DNA from: Bacillota bacterium | GTDB taxonomy: Bacteria; Bacillota; Clostridia; Peptostreptococcales; Acidaminobacteraceae | Assembly: GCA_024636005.1 (NCBI GenBank) | Contig: JAGXHV010000079.1 | Coordinates: 1-49,251, forward strand | Reading direction: 5' to 3' | Length of the DNA: 49,251 nucleotides | Shown: piece by piece, positions 38,719 through 49,204 of the stretch | Numbering within the stretch: position 1 is the first letter of the stretch | How the letters are laid out: every line of letters starts with the position of its first letter | Position numbers and translations under genes: made by a program | The notes under the pieces: model-generated | What the model saw: only the letters and a program-made list of their open reading frames with translations | Told to the model about the DNA's origin: nothing | Databases searched by the model: none

Positions 38719-39642
38719 ATGGATAAAGTCATTTTCATAGTAGGACCGACAGCAGTGGGTAAAACAGATGTTTCCATCCAGCTTTCCAAAGCCTTGAATG
38801 GAGAAATCGTTTCTGCTGATTCTGTTCAAATCTATAAGAAATTGAATATTGGTTCAGCTAAGCCGACACCAGAAGAAATGGACGGCATACCACATCATCT
38901 CCTCGATTTCGTCGATCCGGAATTATCTTTTTCGGTCAGCGATTATATCCATCTGGCTAAAGAAGTGATTCGGGAAATCAGATCAAGAGGTAAAACCCCG
39001 ATCGTCGCAGGTGGTACTGGGCTTTATGTCAATGCGTTGCTTTACGATATGGATTTTGGAAAAACAGAGTCTGATGACGAATACAGACAAGAACTTGAGC
39101 AAATCGCAGAGGAAAATGGTAAAGAGGTATTGCATCAAATGCTGGAAGCCATCGATCCGGAGGCTGCAGAAAAAATTCATGCCAATAACCTGAGAAGAGT
39201 CATAAGAGCACTCGAAGTCAATAAGTTGACTGGAAAGCCCATGTCTGATTTCGCTTCTGATCCGGTTCCCACTGATGAATATGAAACGGTCATCATAGGG
39301 CTCACCCGTTCGCGCCTAAAGCTTTATGGGCGCATCAACAAGCGTGTGGACATCATGCTTTCATCAGGATTACTTGAAGAAGTAAAAAAATTAAAAAATG
39401 AAGGAATTGATGGTAGATATCAGTCCATGCAGGGTATAGGATATAAGGAAGTTTTGGATTATCTGGATGACAAGTATGATTTTGACACCATGGTTACTGT
39501 TTTAAAACAAAGCAGTAGAAGATATGCCAAAAGACAAATGACATGGTTCAGACGTTATAAAGATATGGAATGGATTGACCTTGATAAATTCACATCGATA
39601 AAGGACATCACAGAAGAAATCCTGTCAAAGATAAAAAAATAG
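38719..39642 (+). CDS. miaA: tRNA dimethylallyltransferase
   Basis: IVGPTAVGKTDVSIQLSKALNGEIVSADSVQIYK, GGTGLYVNALL. Confidence 0.97.
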   Translation: MDKVIFIVGPTAVGKTDVSIQLSKALNGEIVSADSVQIYKKLNIGSAKPTPEEMDGIPHHLLDFVDPELSFSVSDYIHLAKEVIREIRSRGKTPIVAGGTGLYVNALLYDMDFGKTESDDEYRQELEQIAEENGKEVLHQMLEAIDPEAAEKIHANNLRRVIRALEVNKLTGKPMSDFASDPVPTDEYETVIIGLTRSRLKLYGRINKRVDIMLSSGLLEEVKKLKNEGIDGRYQSMQGIGYKEVLDYLDDKYDFDTMVTVLKQSSRRYAKRQMTWFRRYKDMEWIDLDKFTSIKDITEEILSKIKK

Positions 39643-39660
39643 AGAGAAGGAGGGGGATTT

Positions 39661-39882
39661 ATGAAAAATGCAATCAATTTACAAGATGTATTTTTAAATC
39701 AATGTAGGAAAGACCAAACACCAATTACGATTTTTTTAATCAGCGGGTACCAGATCAGAGGCTTAGTAAAAGGATTTGACAGTTACACGATTGTACTCGA
39801 CAGCGAAGGCAAACAACAAATGATTTACAAACATGCGATTTCAACAATCATACCATCGAAAACGATTAATTTTCAAGCATAA
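39661..39882 (+). CDS. hfq: RNA chaperone Hfq
   Basis: 73 aa; [49 protein letters not shown]; adjacent to miaA. Confidence 0.97.
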   Translation: MKNAINLQDVFLNQCRKDQTPITIFLISGYQIRGLVKGFDSYTIVLDSEGKQQMIYKHAISTIIPSKTINFQA

Positions 39883-39891
39883 TAATTAGAG

Positions 39892-39931
39892 AAAGAGCGT
39901 TTAGGGGCATCAATTCCAAGAACGCTCTTTT
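39892..39931 (+). terminator. Intrinsic terminator after hfq
   Basis: AAAGAGCGTT ... AACGCTCTTTT. Confidence 0.75.
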
Positions 39932-40021
39932 CATTTTAGTGTGAATAAGCGGTTGTTATTCTATGTAAGAACCTATATAATATTTATGGTATATTTAAGT
40001 TAAAGAAAGGTTGGTATCAAT

Positions 40022-41989
40022 ATGATGGATACAAAGGTTATAAACGCTATAAGAGTTCTCTCAGCTGAAGGCGTTCAAGCTGCGAATTCGGGTCACCCAG
40101 GCCTTCCACTTGGCGCTGCACCGATGGCATACACACTATGGTCAAAGGTCATGAAACATAGTCCTAGCAATCCTGATTGGCACAACAGAGACAGATTTGT
40201 CCTCTCGGCTGGTCATGGTTCTATGCTCATTTACTCATTGCTAAATTTATTCGAGTATGGTCTTCCAATGGAAGAAATCAAGAACTTCAGACAATTAGGC
40301 AGCAAAACTCCAGGACACCCTGAATATGGTCATACCAAGGGCATCGAAATCTCTACAGGACCACTTGGTCAAGGTATTGCGAATGCGGTTGGATTTGCAA
40401 TGGCTGAAGCTCGTCTTGCTGCTGAGTTCAATAAACCGGAGTTCCCAATTGTCGATCATTACACATATGCAATTTCTGGTGATGGCTGTTTGATGGAGGG
40501 AATCTCTTATGAGGCTGCTTCACTTGCTGGAACACAGAAGCTTGGAAAACTCATACTGATGTACGATTCGAATAGAATATCCATTGAAGGCAGTACAGAT
40601 CTCGCTTTCACAGAAGATGTCGGGATGCGTTTCGAAGCAATGCACTGGCAAGTTCTCACCGTTGAAGATGGCAATGATATAGCGGCGATCCAAAAGGCGC
40701 TTGAAACAGCTAAAGCTGAAACTGAAAAACCTTCAATCATCATAGTGAAAACCATAATTGGTTACGGCGTTGCCTCCAAGCAAGGCTCTCACAAAGTTCA
40801 CGGCTCACCACTGGGTGAGGACGGTGTGGCTGAACTGAAAGCGTTTGCAAATTGGGAAGGAAAAGCACCTTTTGATGTTCCTAAAGATATCAGAGAATAT
40901 TTGAAAACAGAAGTGGTGAAGCTCACTGAGAAAGAAACCGAGTGGAACTCACTTTTTGAACAATACGAAAAGGCTTATCCTGAACTGGCAACAGCATACA
41001 AGCAATGGTTCAGTGGCGATGCGCCTATGGATTTCCTTGAGTCGGATGAGTTCTGGAATTATTCAGAAGCCGTAGCATCAAGAAGTTCATCTGGTAAAGT
41101 ACTCAATAAATTGGCGGATGTTGTACCGAATTTCTTCGGTGGTTCAGCGGACCTTTCTCCATCGAATAATTCGGATATGAAAAAGAGAGAATCCTTCTTT
41201 CCACATCAACGTAATGGCTCCAATCTCCATTTTGGTGTCAGAGAACACGCCATGACTGCAATTGTAAATGGAATTCAGGCACACGGTGGCCTCAAGGCAT
41301 ATGCAGCAACATTCTTTGTTTTCACGGATTATATGAAACCTGCGATCCGTTTGGCGGCAATCATGAAATTGCCTGTGACTTATATTCTTACTCACGATAG
41401 TATCGGTGTAGGAGAAGACGGTCCTACGCATCAGCCAGTTGATCAACTGCCAATGCTACGTGCGATACCTGGAATTCAAGTCATCAGACCTGCGGATGCA
41501 AGAGAAGTCTCTGCAGCATGGTATGTTGCAATGACGACCAAAGATTGTCCAACAGCATTGATCTTGACTCGTCAGAATCTTCGTGAACTAGAAGGTTCTT
41601 CCAGAGAAGCACTCAAGGGCGCTTATGTGATCTCAAAAGAGAAAAATAAAGCTGATTTAGTATTGATTGCAACTGGTTCAGAAGTGGCACTTGCTGTGGA
41701 TGCACAGGAAGCTCTCATTGCGGAAGGTATAGACGCAAGAGTGGTTTCAATGCCTTGTCAAGAGATTTTCAATAAGCAATCAGAGGAATACAAACGATCA
41801 GTCCTCCTTGAAGGTGTCCCTAAACTTGCTATTGAAGCTGCCAGCACATTCGGGTGGCATAAATACGCTTGTGACGTTATCGGGATGGAAGATTTCGGTG
41901 CATCAGCACCAGGAGATGTCCTTTTCGAAGCTTTTGGCTTCACAGTAGAAAATGTTGTAGCGCATTCTAAAAAGCTTTTAAAAAAATAA
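40022..41989 (+). CDS. tkt: Transketolase
   Basis: 655 aa; ANSGHPGLPLGAAPMAYTLW, RDRFVLSAGHGSML, EGISYEAASLAG, LTHDSIGVGEDGPTHQPVDQL. Confidence 0.97.
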   Translation: MMDTKVINAIRVLSAEGVQAANSGHPGLPLGAAPMAYTLWSKVMKHSPSNPDWHNRDRFVLSAGHGSMLIYSLLNLFEYGLPMEEIKNFRQLGSKTPGHPEYGHTKGIEISTGPLGQGIANAVGFAMAEARLAAEFNKPEFPIVDHYTYAISGDGCLMEGISYEAASLAGTQKLGKLILMYDSNRISIEGSTDLAFTEDVGMRFEAMHWQVLTVEDGNDIAAIQKALETAKAETEKPSIIIVKTIIGYGVASKQGSHKVHGSPLGEDGVAELKAFANWEGKAPFDVPKDIREYLKTEVVKLTEKETEWNSLFEQYEKAYPELATAYKQWFSGDAPMDFLESDEFWNYSEAVASRSSSGKVLNKLADVVPNFFGGSADLSPSNNSDMKKRESFFPHQRNGSNLHFGVREHAMTAIVNGIQAHGGLKAYAATFFVFTDYMKPAIRLAAIMKLPVTYILTHDSIGVGEDGPTHQPVDQLPMLRAIPGIQVIRPADAREVSAAWYVAMTTKDCPTALILTRQNLRELEGSSREALKGAYVISKEKNKADLVLIATGSEVALAVDAQEALIAEGIDARVVSMPCQEIFNKQSEEYKRSVLLEGVPKLAIEAASTFGWHKYACDVIGMEDFGASAPGDVLFEAFGFTVENVVAHSKKLLKK

Positions 41990-42001
41990 TTCAAATAAAA
42001 G

Positions 42002-42075
42002 AATTCTCAAAACTGGCGGAATAAGTGGAATACCACGAGGGATTGAGAAGGATCAACAGCCGACCGCCTGGGCAT
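42002..42075 (+). ncRNA. ZTP/ZMP riboswitch (pfl motif)
   Basis: P1 TTCTCAA/TTGAGAA, P2 GTGG-AATA-CCAC, conserved ACTGGCGG and CCGACCGCCTGGGCA, pseudoknot GGCGG (42015-42019) with CCGCC (42064-42068); upstream of pflB. Confidence 0.9.
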
Positions 42076-42103
42076 AAATATGTCTAGGTGTGTCGGTTTT
42101 TTT
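42060..42103 (+). terminator. Riboswitch-associated intrinsic terminator overlapping the pseudoknot strand
   Basis: CCGACCGCCTGGGCAT-AAAT-ATGTCTAGGTGTGTCGG then TTTTTTT; the stem uses the riboswitch CCGCCUGGGC segment. Confidence 0.85.
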
Positions 42104-42149
42104 GTGCTTATCACGCCTGGATCACCCATTTTGACAGGAGGAATCTGAA

Positions 42150-44375
42150 ATGAAAGCATGGAAAGGGTTTAAAGGAACGCAGTGGAAAGAGCAAGTTGAA
42201 GTGAGAGATTTTATTGTAAATAATATGACACCTTATTATGGAGATGAATCATTTCTAGAGGGTACGACAGAACGAACTGAAAAACTATGGGGCAAAGTGA
42301 CATCCTTAATGGCAGAGGAGCAGCTCAGAGGCGGTGTATTTGATATTGACACTGAGAGGGTATCCAGTCTTCTGAGTTATGAACCAGGCTATATTGATGC
42401 TTCTCTCGAAGAAATCGTAGGGCTTCAGACAGATGCACCTTTAAAGAGAAGTGTTAATCCTTTTGGTGGCATACGAATGGCGAGAGATGCCTGTGAGGCA
42501 TATGGCTACAAATTATCAGACCAAGTTGAAGAACAGTTCTCGTTTAAGACAACCCACAATGATGGTGTGTTCAGAGTCTACAGCGAAACTATGAAAAAAT
42601 TGAGACGAAGTGGCTTGATTACAGGATTGCCAGATGCATACGGCAGAGGTCGCATTATAGGGGATTACCGCAGAATAGCCTTATATGGTGTCAATCGATT
42701 GGTGGATTTCAAAAAAACGGATCAAAAAGCCTTGTCTGAGCAGCCCATGAACGAGGATAATATTCGCTTGATGGAAGAAATCTTTAGACAACTCGATTTT
42801 CTTGGAAAATTGAAGGCTATGGCAAAAGCTTATGGGCATGACATCGGGCGCCCGGCTGAAAGCGCTAAAGAAGCTATACAATGGACCTATTACGGCTATC
42901 TGGGTGCCATAAAAGAACAAAACGGTGCTGCCATGTCGCTTGGAAGAGTCGGAGGGTTTCTGGATATTTATATAGAAAGAGATCTTTTGAGTGGAGATTT
43001 ATCAGAAAAAGGTGCGCAGGAGTTGATTGATGATTTCATCATTAAATTGCGTATGGCCAGGCAACTCAGAACTCCGGATTATAATGAGCTGTTTGCTGGA
43101 GATCCGCTCTGGATCACTGAAGTTGTGGGGGGGATGAGTCTTGATGGGAGAACCCTTGTTACAAAAAATGCTTTTCGGTTCCTGAATACTCTTGTAAATC
43201 TGGGTGCAGCACCAGAGCCGAATCTGACAGTATTATGGTCAAAGGACCTTCCGGAAACTTTCAAGACATATTGTGCGGCGATCTCAATAAAGACTGACGC
43301 AATCCAATACGAGAATGATGACCTCATGAGACCAATATTTGGTGATGATTACGGCATAGCATGTTGCGTATCTGCCATGAAAATTGGAAAAGAAATGCAG
43401 TTTTTCGGAGCGAGATGCAATCTTCCCAAAGTCTTCTTGTTGGCGATTAATGGTGGTTATGATGAAATGACCGGAGAACAGATTGGACCAGAAATGGAGG
43501 TCTTGGATGATCAGATTCTTGATTTCGATGCAGTGATGCAACGTTTTGATTTGTACACTGACTGGTTGTGTGGCCAATATGTCAACACCATGAATGTAAT
43601 CCATTACATGCACGATAAGTACGCTTATGAGAAGACTCAGATGGCACTTCATGATACAGATGTACATCGCTATATGGCCTTTGGAATAGCAGGACTTAGC
43701 GTGGTGGCAGATTCACTTTCCGCAATAAAGCATTCAAAAGTGACACCCATAAGAAATGAGCAAGGTTGGATTGTTGATTTTGTCATAGAAGGCGATTTTC
43801 CTGTCTTTGGAAATGATGATGATCGCGTCGATAAAATTGCAATAGCACTCTCAAAGTCATTTCATGAGCAATTGTCAAAATATGAGACCTACAGAAATTC
43901 AGAGCACACGCTTTCTTTACTCACCATAACTTCCAATGTCGTTTATGGCCTTAAAACCGGTAATACACCTGATGGCAGAAGAAAAGGTGAACCTTTCGCT
44001 CCAGGAGCGAATCCGATGCGGGGAAGAGAGAAAAATGGTGCAATTGCAGCGCTGAATTCTGTGGCGAAATTACCATTTGCTAGTTGTAAAGATGGTATTT
44101 CCTGCACTTTTTCAGTCACTCCTGCGACACTTGGAAAGACCGAGTCCGATAAAAAATCAAATTTGGTCGCATTGCTCGAAGGTTATTTTTCTAGTGGAGC
44201 TCATCATCTCAACGTGAATGTCCTCAACAAGGACAAGTTGATTGAGGCCATGCAACATCCGCAAAGACACCCAACACTGACGATTCGTGTCTCAGGTTAT
44301 GCGGTTGATTTTCATAAACTGAGCAGAGCGCAACAACTGGAGGTCATTGGCAGAACATTTCATGAGCGGGTTTGA
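42150..44375 (+). CDS. pflB: Formate C-acetyltransferase (pyruvate formate-lyase, glycyl radical enzyme)
   Basis: Active-site IACCVSAMK and glycyl-radical loop [29 protein letters not shown] aggagg. Confidence 0.97.
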   Translation: MKAWKGFKGTQWKEQVEVRDFIVNNMTPYYGDESFLEGTTERTEKLWGKVTSLMAEEQLRGGVFDIDTERVSSLLSYEPGYIDASLEEIVGLQTDAPLKRSVNPFGGIRMARDACEAYGYKLSDQVEEQFSFKTTHNDGVFRVYSETMKKLRRSGLITGLPDAYGRGRIIGDYRRIALYGVNRLVDFKKTDQKALSEQPMNEDNIRLMEEIFRQLDFLGKLKAMAKAYGHDIGRPAESAKEAIQWTYYGYLGAIKEQNGAAMSLGRVGGFLDIYIERDLLSGDLSEKGAQELIDDFIIKLRMARQLRTPDYNELFAGDPLWITEVVGGMSLDGRTLVTKNAFRFLNTLVNLGAAPEPNLTVLWSKDLPETFKTYCAAISIKTDAIQYENDDLMRPIFGDDYGIACCVSAMKIGKEMQFFGARCNLPKVFLLAINGGYDEMTGEQIGPEMEVLDDQILDFDAVMQRFDLYTDWLCGQYVNTMNVIHYMHDKYAYEKTQMALHDTDVHRYMAFGIAGLSVVADSLSAIKHSKVTPIRNEQGWIVDFVIEGDFPVFGNDDDRVDKIAIALSKSFHEQLSKYETYRNSEHTLSLLTITSNVVYGLKTGNTPDGRRKGEPFAPGANPMRGREKNGAIAALNSVAKLPFASCKDGISCTFSVTPATLGKTESDKKSNLVALLEGYFSSGAHHLNVNVLNKDKLIEAMQHPQRHPTLTIRVSGYAVDFHKLSRAQQLEVIGRTFHERV

Positions 44376-44376
44376 T

Positions 44377-45126
44377 ATGGATCTTAAAATTCATAAATTG
44401 GAGTCATTTGGAACATTAGATGGGCCCGGACTTAGAGGAGTGATTTTTCTAAGTGGGTGCCATAAAAGCTGTCGGTATTGTCATAATGCCGACTCTTGGT
44501 CGCTTTCCGGTGGTGAAGTTTGGTCGGAAGATGCGCTCTATGATTGGATCATGAGAAATAAGAGTTATTATCTTATAAACGGAGGGATCACATTTTCTGG
44601 TGGCGAACCGTTATTGCAGGCTAAAGCACTTATCGGTTTGTGTCATAGATTAAAAAAAGAAGGCTTCCATATCGCCATTGACACTGCTAGTGTGACAATG
44701 AATCAAGATGTGGAAGACCTTCTGAAAATCATAGATCTGATTATACTCGACATAAAACATGTTAATCCTGTAACTTTTTTGTGGTTGACAGGCGAAATGA
44801 TGGAGATTACAATCAATTTTCTTGAAATTCTGATTAATCGAAAACTGGATTATTGGATTCGACAGGTCATAGTTGAAGGGGTCAATGATACAATCGAAGA
44901 ATTGAAAATCCTTGAAAAAAAGACGTATTCCAGATATCGCAGAAGAATTGAGCTTATTCCACATCACAACATGGGAAGGCATAAATGGCCCATAGACTCC
45001 ATTGAAACAAGATTGGATGCGGATGAAACTTCTGAGCAGACCATGGACCGGCTCAATCAGGCTTTACTTTTTTTTTCAAAGAAAGACAATACAAATGAGA
45101 CGATCAAAAGACCGATGGAAATATAA
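44377..45126 (+). CDS. pflA: Pyruvate formate-lyase-activating enzyme (radical SAM)
   Basis: ESFGTLDGPGLRGVIFLSGCHKSCRYCHNADSW (CxxxCxxC), GGITFSGGEPLLQ. Start may be ATG 44362. Confidence 0.94.
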   Translation: MDLKIHKLESFGTLDGPGLRGVIFLSGCHKSCRYCHNADSWSLSGGEVWSEDALYDWIMRNKSYYLINGGITFSGGEPLLQAKALIGLCHRLKKEGFHIAIDTASVTMNQDVEDLLKIIDLIILDIKHVNPVTFLWLTGEMMEITINFLEILINRKLDYWIRQVIVEGVNDTIEELKILEKKTYSRYRRRIELIPHHNMGRHKWPIDSIETRLDADETSEQTMDRLNQALLFFSKKDNTNETIKRPMEI

Positions 45127-45257
45127 TATAGCTCCGACCGGGAGTCAATGGGACAAACCCCCTGGGGCAAATTTTTCCTGATAAGGTATGTGCTGATCAA
45201 TGTGTAAGCGCTTACACCAACAGCAATTACAAATAAAATATTGGATATCTTTTTCAT
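45057..45257 (-). CDS. Small (66 aa) membrane protein, two predicted TM segments
   Basis: Strong SD (AAGGAGG, 7 nt before ATG); MKKISNILFVIAVGVSAYTLISTYLI...YYISIGLLIVSFVLSFFEKKSKA. Its 3' end overlaps pflA convergently. Confidence 0.7.
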   Translation of the reverse strand: MKKISNILFVIAVGVSAYTLISTYLIRKNLPQGVCPIDSRSELYYISIGLLIVSFVLSFFEKKSKA

Positions 45258-45360
45258 GAGTCGACCTCCTTAATCATAATATACCACAAATTAGTGATAA
45301 TTCACAGTAGAACTGGATAAAAAAATAGGGTATACTGTTTAAAAAGCATGGGAGGCATGA

Positions 45361-46215
45361 ATGACTTCAGATTTGATAAAATGGATACAATCTTTTCATA
45401 GCGATTGGCTGGATCAATTTTTCATACTCGTCACTATGCTGGGTGAAGAGTATTTTTATATTGCTATTCTTAGTATGATTTACTGGAACATAAACAAAAA
45501 AACAGCGAGATTTCTGGTTTTGATCCTTGCACTATCTGCTACAGTCAATGGAGCAATCAAAGAAATCGTTGGTCAGAGCAGACCAATTGGAGAAGCTGGT
45601 ATCAGGTCAATCTACACAGATACCGCGGAAGGAGCCTCTTTTCCTAGTGGACATACTCAAAATGCCACGGCTTTTTTCGGATCAGCTGGACTGGTTGCAA
45701 AGAACCCGTTTTTATGGATTGGATTTTCGATTCTCATAGTATTGGTTGCGATTTCCAGACTGTACCTAGGCGTACACTGGCCACTTGATGTCATTGCAGG
45801 TATTGGATTTGGAATAGTTTGCATTATTGTTGGAAAACTTATATATGAGAAAAGTGAAAGAGATGGAGAATACCTGCCATACTTTGTGATTTTGGCACTA
45901 GCGGTCGTATCAATTTTCATTTTGAATTCTTCGGCATATATAAAAGCTGTCGCTCTATTGTTAGGTTATCTCGTCGGATATTTTTTCGAAGAGAACTTTC
46001 TTCAGTTTGATGTCAGAGCACCACTCATCACTCAGATTATGAAATATTTTATTGGACTGGTTGTAACTGGAGCGATTTTCCTTGGTCTTAAAATGATTCT
46101 TCCCGCTGGAGTGTATTGGGATGGACTGAGGTATTTTCTGACGATATTTTTTGTGATGTTCGGTGCACCGGCGTTGTTCATGGTGATGAAATTGTCTAGA
46201 CATAGAATTTTTTAG
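45361..46215 (+). CDS. PAP2-family phosphatase
   Basis: KEIVGQSRP, SFPSGHTQNAT, SRLYLGVHWPLDVIAG acid-phosphatase motifs; multi-TM. Confidence 0.92.
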   Translation: MTSDLIKWIQSFHSDWLDQFFILVTMLGEEYFYIAILSMIYWNINKKTARFLVLILALSATVNGAIKEIVGQSRPIGEAGIRSIYTDTAEGASFPSGHTQNATAFFGSAGLVAKNPFLWIGFSILIVLVAISRLYLGVHWPLDVIAGIGFGIVCIIVGKLIYEKSERDGEYLPYFVILALAVVSIFILNSSAYIKAVALLLGYLVGYFFEENFLQFDVRAPLITQIMKYFIGLVVTGAIFLGLKMILPAGVYWDGLRYFLTIFFVMFGAPALFMVMKLSRHRIF

Positions 46216-46223
46216 AGGTGTAT

Positions 46224-46925
46224 ATGAGAATTGTCAAAAGTAAGGCTTATGCGCTCGAGAACGGACTTGTGAATCGACTTGAGACGCTTTATGAAAAGGT
46301 ACCAAGTGGTACTTGTGCCGGTTGTACCCGGTGTTGCAGTGAGTCAGTCAACATGAGTTATGTTGAATTTTTAAATATCCATGAGCATTTTATAGGGAAT
46401 GGAAGCATAATGGACCACCCGGATTTCGTGAATCGGTTGATCAAATACTATTTACTTGAACTTGTCCAGCCAATGAAATGTCCATTTTTAAATGCAAACA
46501 ATTTGTGTGATGTTTATACTTTCAGACCATTGCCGTGTAGAATATTTGGGAACACGACAAAAGCCGCGTACGAGTCCAATTATAAGGAAATCAAGTTTCA
46601 AAATATGAAAGTAGCTTACCAGTTGCTTCAAGAATCGGATCTTAAGATGCCTAAAAATGTTATTCATAAGGAAATCGGTTTTTGTGAGGATTATGTGGTG
46701 GACAAAAGGCTTGATAGAAATACAGTGCAATCGATGTATGATAAGCTTGTCAATATGGACGGGGAACTTGCGTTCAAGGGCTTTTTAAAGCCGACTGAGT
46801 TCAATCAGAACCTAGTCGGCTGGTTTATTGAAGCGTTACTTGATGAACTTGATCCCAAAGTGCTGACAAGGACCATGCTGAGCGATCTCAGACTGGAAGC
46901 TCTTAAGGCTGCCAATCTAGGATGA
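46224..46925 (+). CDS. YkgJ-like cysteine cluster protein
   Basis: GTCAGCTRCCSESVNMSYVEF, CPFLNANNLCDVYTFRPLPCRIFG. Confidence 0.82.
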   Translation: MRIVKSKAYALENGLVNRLETLYEKVPSGTCAGCTRCCSESVNMSYVEFLNIHEHFIGNGSIMDHPDFVNRLIKYYLLELVQPMKCPFLNANNLCDVYTFRPLPCRIFGNTTKAAYESNYKEIKFQNMKVAYQLLQESDLKMPKNVIHKEIGFCEDYVVDKRLDRNTVQSMYDKLVNMDGELAFKGFLKPTEFNQNLVGWFIEALLDELDPKVLTRTMLSDLRLEALKAANLG

Positions 46926-47720
46926 CATTTCCTTTGATTTTTCAGCACATTTTCTCATGGCTTCAATGATGGCATTACGGAATCCTTGTTCTTCTAGAGA
47001 CGCAACAGCAACTATTGTTGTGCCCCCTGGAGAAGTGACTTGATCTTTTAGTGCACCGGGATGCTTGCCGCTTTCCATCAACATGAGTGCGGCTCCGAAT
47101 AAACTTTGTGCTGCCATTCTATAAGCTTGATCACGTGGAAGACCCAGTAACACCCCAGCATCACCCATGGCTTCCATCATCATATAGGCATAAGCAGGAG
47201 AGGAACCATGAACAGCGATTGCTGCATGTATTTGTGCTTCTGTTATGAATTCCACTTTGCCAATGGCACTGAAAATATCATAAACAGTCTTAGTGATGGG
47301 GTCGAACTGCGGGATATTAGAACAAATTGACGTCATTGCCGCATTGACTGCTGCAGGAGTGTTTGGCATTGCACGGAACAATTTTGCCTTGCCCGCGTAA
47401 GGCTTCATCTGATCGAGAGTGATCCCAGCAGCTATTGAGATTATCAAGTGGTCTTCAGTGAGTACAGGGGCTATTTCGCTTAGAACTTTGGTTATGAAAT
47501 GAGGTTTTACTGCCAAAACCACTATTTTACTCATTTCTGCGACTTCCGAATTGACAAGGGTTGCCTCCACGCCGAGTCCTGTTTTAATGCGATTGAGACT
47601 TTCATTTCTGAGTACGCTGACTATGATTTCACTTTTATCGTAAACTTTGCCACTTATCAAACCTTTGACAATGGCACTGGCCATGTTGCCACCACCGATG
47701 AATCCAATGGAATATGACAT
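46917..47720 (-). CDS. proC: Pyrroline-5-carboxylate reductase
   Basis: IGFIGGGNMASAIVKGLI, FRAMPNTPAAVNAAMTSI, DQVTSPGGTTIVAVASLEEQGFRNAIIEAM. Confidence 0.95.
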   Translation of the reverse strand: MSYSIGFIGGGNMASAIVKGLISGKVYDKSEIIVSVLRNESLNRIKTGLGVEATLVNSEVAEMSKIVVLAVKPHFITKVLSEIAPVLTEDHLIISIAAGITLDQMKPYAGKAKLFRAMPNTPAAVNAAMTSICSNIPQFDPITKTVYDIFSAIGKVEFITEAQIHAAIAVHGSSPAYAYMMMEAMGDAGVLLGLPRDQAYRMAAQSLFGAALMLMESGKHPGALKDQVTSPGGTTIVAVASLEEQGFRNAIIEAMRKCAEKSKEMSS

Positions 47721-47852
47721 GGATACCTCCTGAATGTTTTTCTATTATTGTAACATGAAATAATCCATTTCGTTCAATTCCATTGAAAAATTCTTCAAAA
47801 TCAGATAATATGTTTATGTACCTATGAGTTGTATAAATAGAAAGGAAAAAAA

Positions 47853-48311
47853 ATGACTTTAAAAAAATATATTGAAAATTCAACAAAACCGTTGATCATG
47901 GAAGCACTTACCGATATGTATCCTGAATGTCTGGAACAAAGCGAGGCATATGAGGACGTGATTGATTTTGTTGTAAATACACCTGAATCCAATTTTGACG
48001 AGTTTGTCATCGAGGTCGGTCTCATTGATCCATCATCGGATGAGGATTACGAAGAAGGTGTCGATGAAGAAGCTTATCTCAGCATTTCAGGATACAGCGT
48101 CAAAGAAGATTTGCACTTTGCACTTGGTTTTTCCAAGTGGGAAGAGTGGGCAAATGCAAAACTCATAATCCAGGAAGATCTTATGATTTCACCAGAAGAA
48201 CTTATTGCAATCTGTATCTATGAAATGACTTTCTATGGATTTGATCAGGAAAGTATTTTAAAAGAATTGGTGGATCTTGAAAAAGGTATAACCAACGAAA
48301 TGTACCACTAA
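47853..48311 (+). CDS. Acidic hypothetical protein (152 aa)
   Basis: Clean ORF with SD (AGAAAGGAAAAAAA-ATG) flanked by a terminator; possibly DUF6557-like from memory (WEEWANAKLIIQ..SPEELIAICIYEMTFYGF), not verified. Confidence 0.65.
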   Translation: MTLKKYIENSTKPLIMEALTDMYPECLEQSEAYEDVIDFVVNTPESNFDEFVIEVGLIDPSSDEDYEEGVDEEAYLSISGYSVKEDLHFALGFSKWEEWANAKLIIQEDLMISPEELIAICIYEMTFYGFDQESILKELVDLEKGITNEMYH

Positions 48312-48362
48312 AAAAAAGTCTCATTCAACCCGTTGAATCTTCGGGTGGAAAGAGACTTTTTA
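48311..48362. terminator. Bidirectional terminator between the acidic protein gene and the LCP gene
   Basis: AAAAAGTCTC...GAGACTTTTT outer stem and inner ACCCG/CGGGT. Confidence 0.75.
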
Positions 48363-48367
48363 TATTA

Positions 48368-49204
48368 TTAGAACCATTCATCCATCAATGCTTGTGTCGC
48401 TTCAGGGTCATGGAAAAAGTAGCTTAAGCCATCTTTTCCTGAGCCGATATAATCTTCTGGGAGGGTTTGAAAGTCCACAGATTCCTTATCAACACCATAC
48501 ATGGCAGTACCGAGTAGAGCTGCTTTTGCCGCAGACATATCGGTGTCGACATAATTCATTGCCTGATAAGCTATATAAGGAAGTTTAGGTGTGATCAAGC
48601 CTTTCGCGGCATTGACCAAAAAATCCTGTTGGCGTTCAATTCTTTTCACATCGCCACCATTGATTTTACCATCATTTGATTTTCTGAATCTGAGATAGGC
48701 CATAGCCTGATCACCATAAATGGTTTGTACACCAGGCTCGAAATCAATGTGTAGAGGTGGTTTGGAATAAGGGTCGTCGTATTGCATGCGGTATGGGACA
48801 TCGACTTCAACGCCACCAATTAGGTCGACGATTGCAGCCACACCGTCATAATCCACTTTAACGTAGTGGTCGACTTTGACATTAAGCAAGTTTTCAACTG
48901 TACGGACTACACCGGAGATTCCACCGATTTCTTTGAATCCAAAAACCGCATTGATTTTTTTCTGACCAAGACCATTCTTACCTTCAGTTGGTGCATAAGT
49001 GTCACGTGGTATGGAGAGTGCTTTGACTGTATTGGATTTTGTATCGATTGTCATGAAAAAAAGTGTATCTGTACGTGTGCCTTCGACACCCATGACGACG
49101 ATGTTCACCTTCTCGCTATAGACAGCACCGATAACGATTCCCCCAATGGCTATAAACACAAGAAACATGACCAATCCAATGATTATTTTCTTTTTGGTAC
49201 TCAT
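48368..49204 (-). CDS. LytR-CpsA-Psr (LCP) family protein
   Basis: N-terminal TM, VVMGVEGTRTDTLFFMTIDTKSNTVKALSIPRDTYAP, INAVFGF, MAYLRFRKSNDGKINGGDVKRIERQQDFL. SD precedes ATG at 49204; the ORF track start at 49237 is over-extended. Confidence 0.92.
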   Translation of the reverse strand: MSTKKKIIIGLVMFLVFIAIGGIVIGAVYSEKVNIVVMGVEGTRTDTLFFMTIDTKSNTVKALSIPRDTYAPTEGKNGLGQKKINAVFGFKEIGGISGVVRTVENLLNVKVDHYVKVDYDGVAAIVDLIGGVEVDVPYRMQYDDPYSKPPLHIDFEPGVQTIYGDQAMAYLRFRKSNDGKINGGDVKRIERQQDFLVNAAKGLITPKLPYIAYQAMNYVDTDMSAAKAALLGTAMYGVDKESVDFQTLPEDYIGSGKDGLSYFFHDPEATQALMDEWF

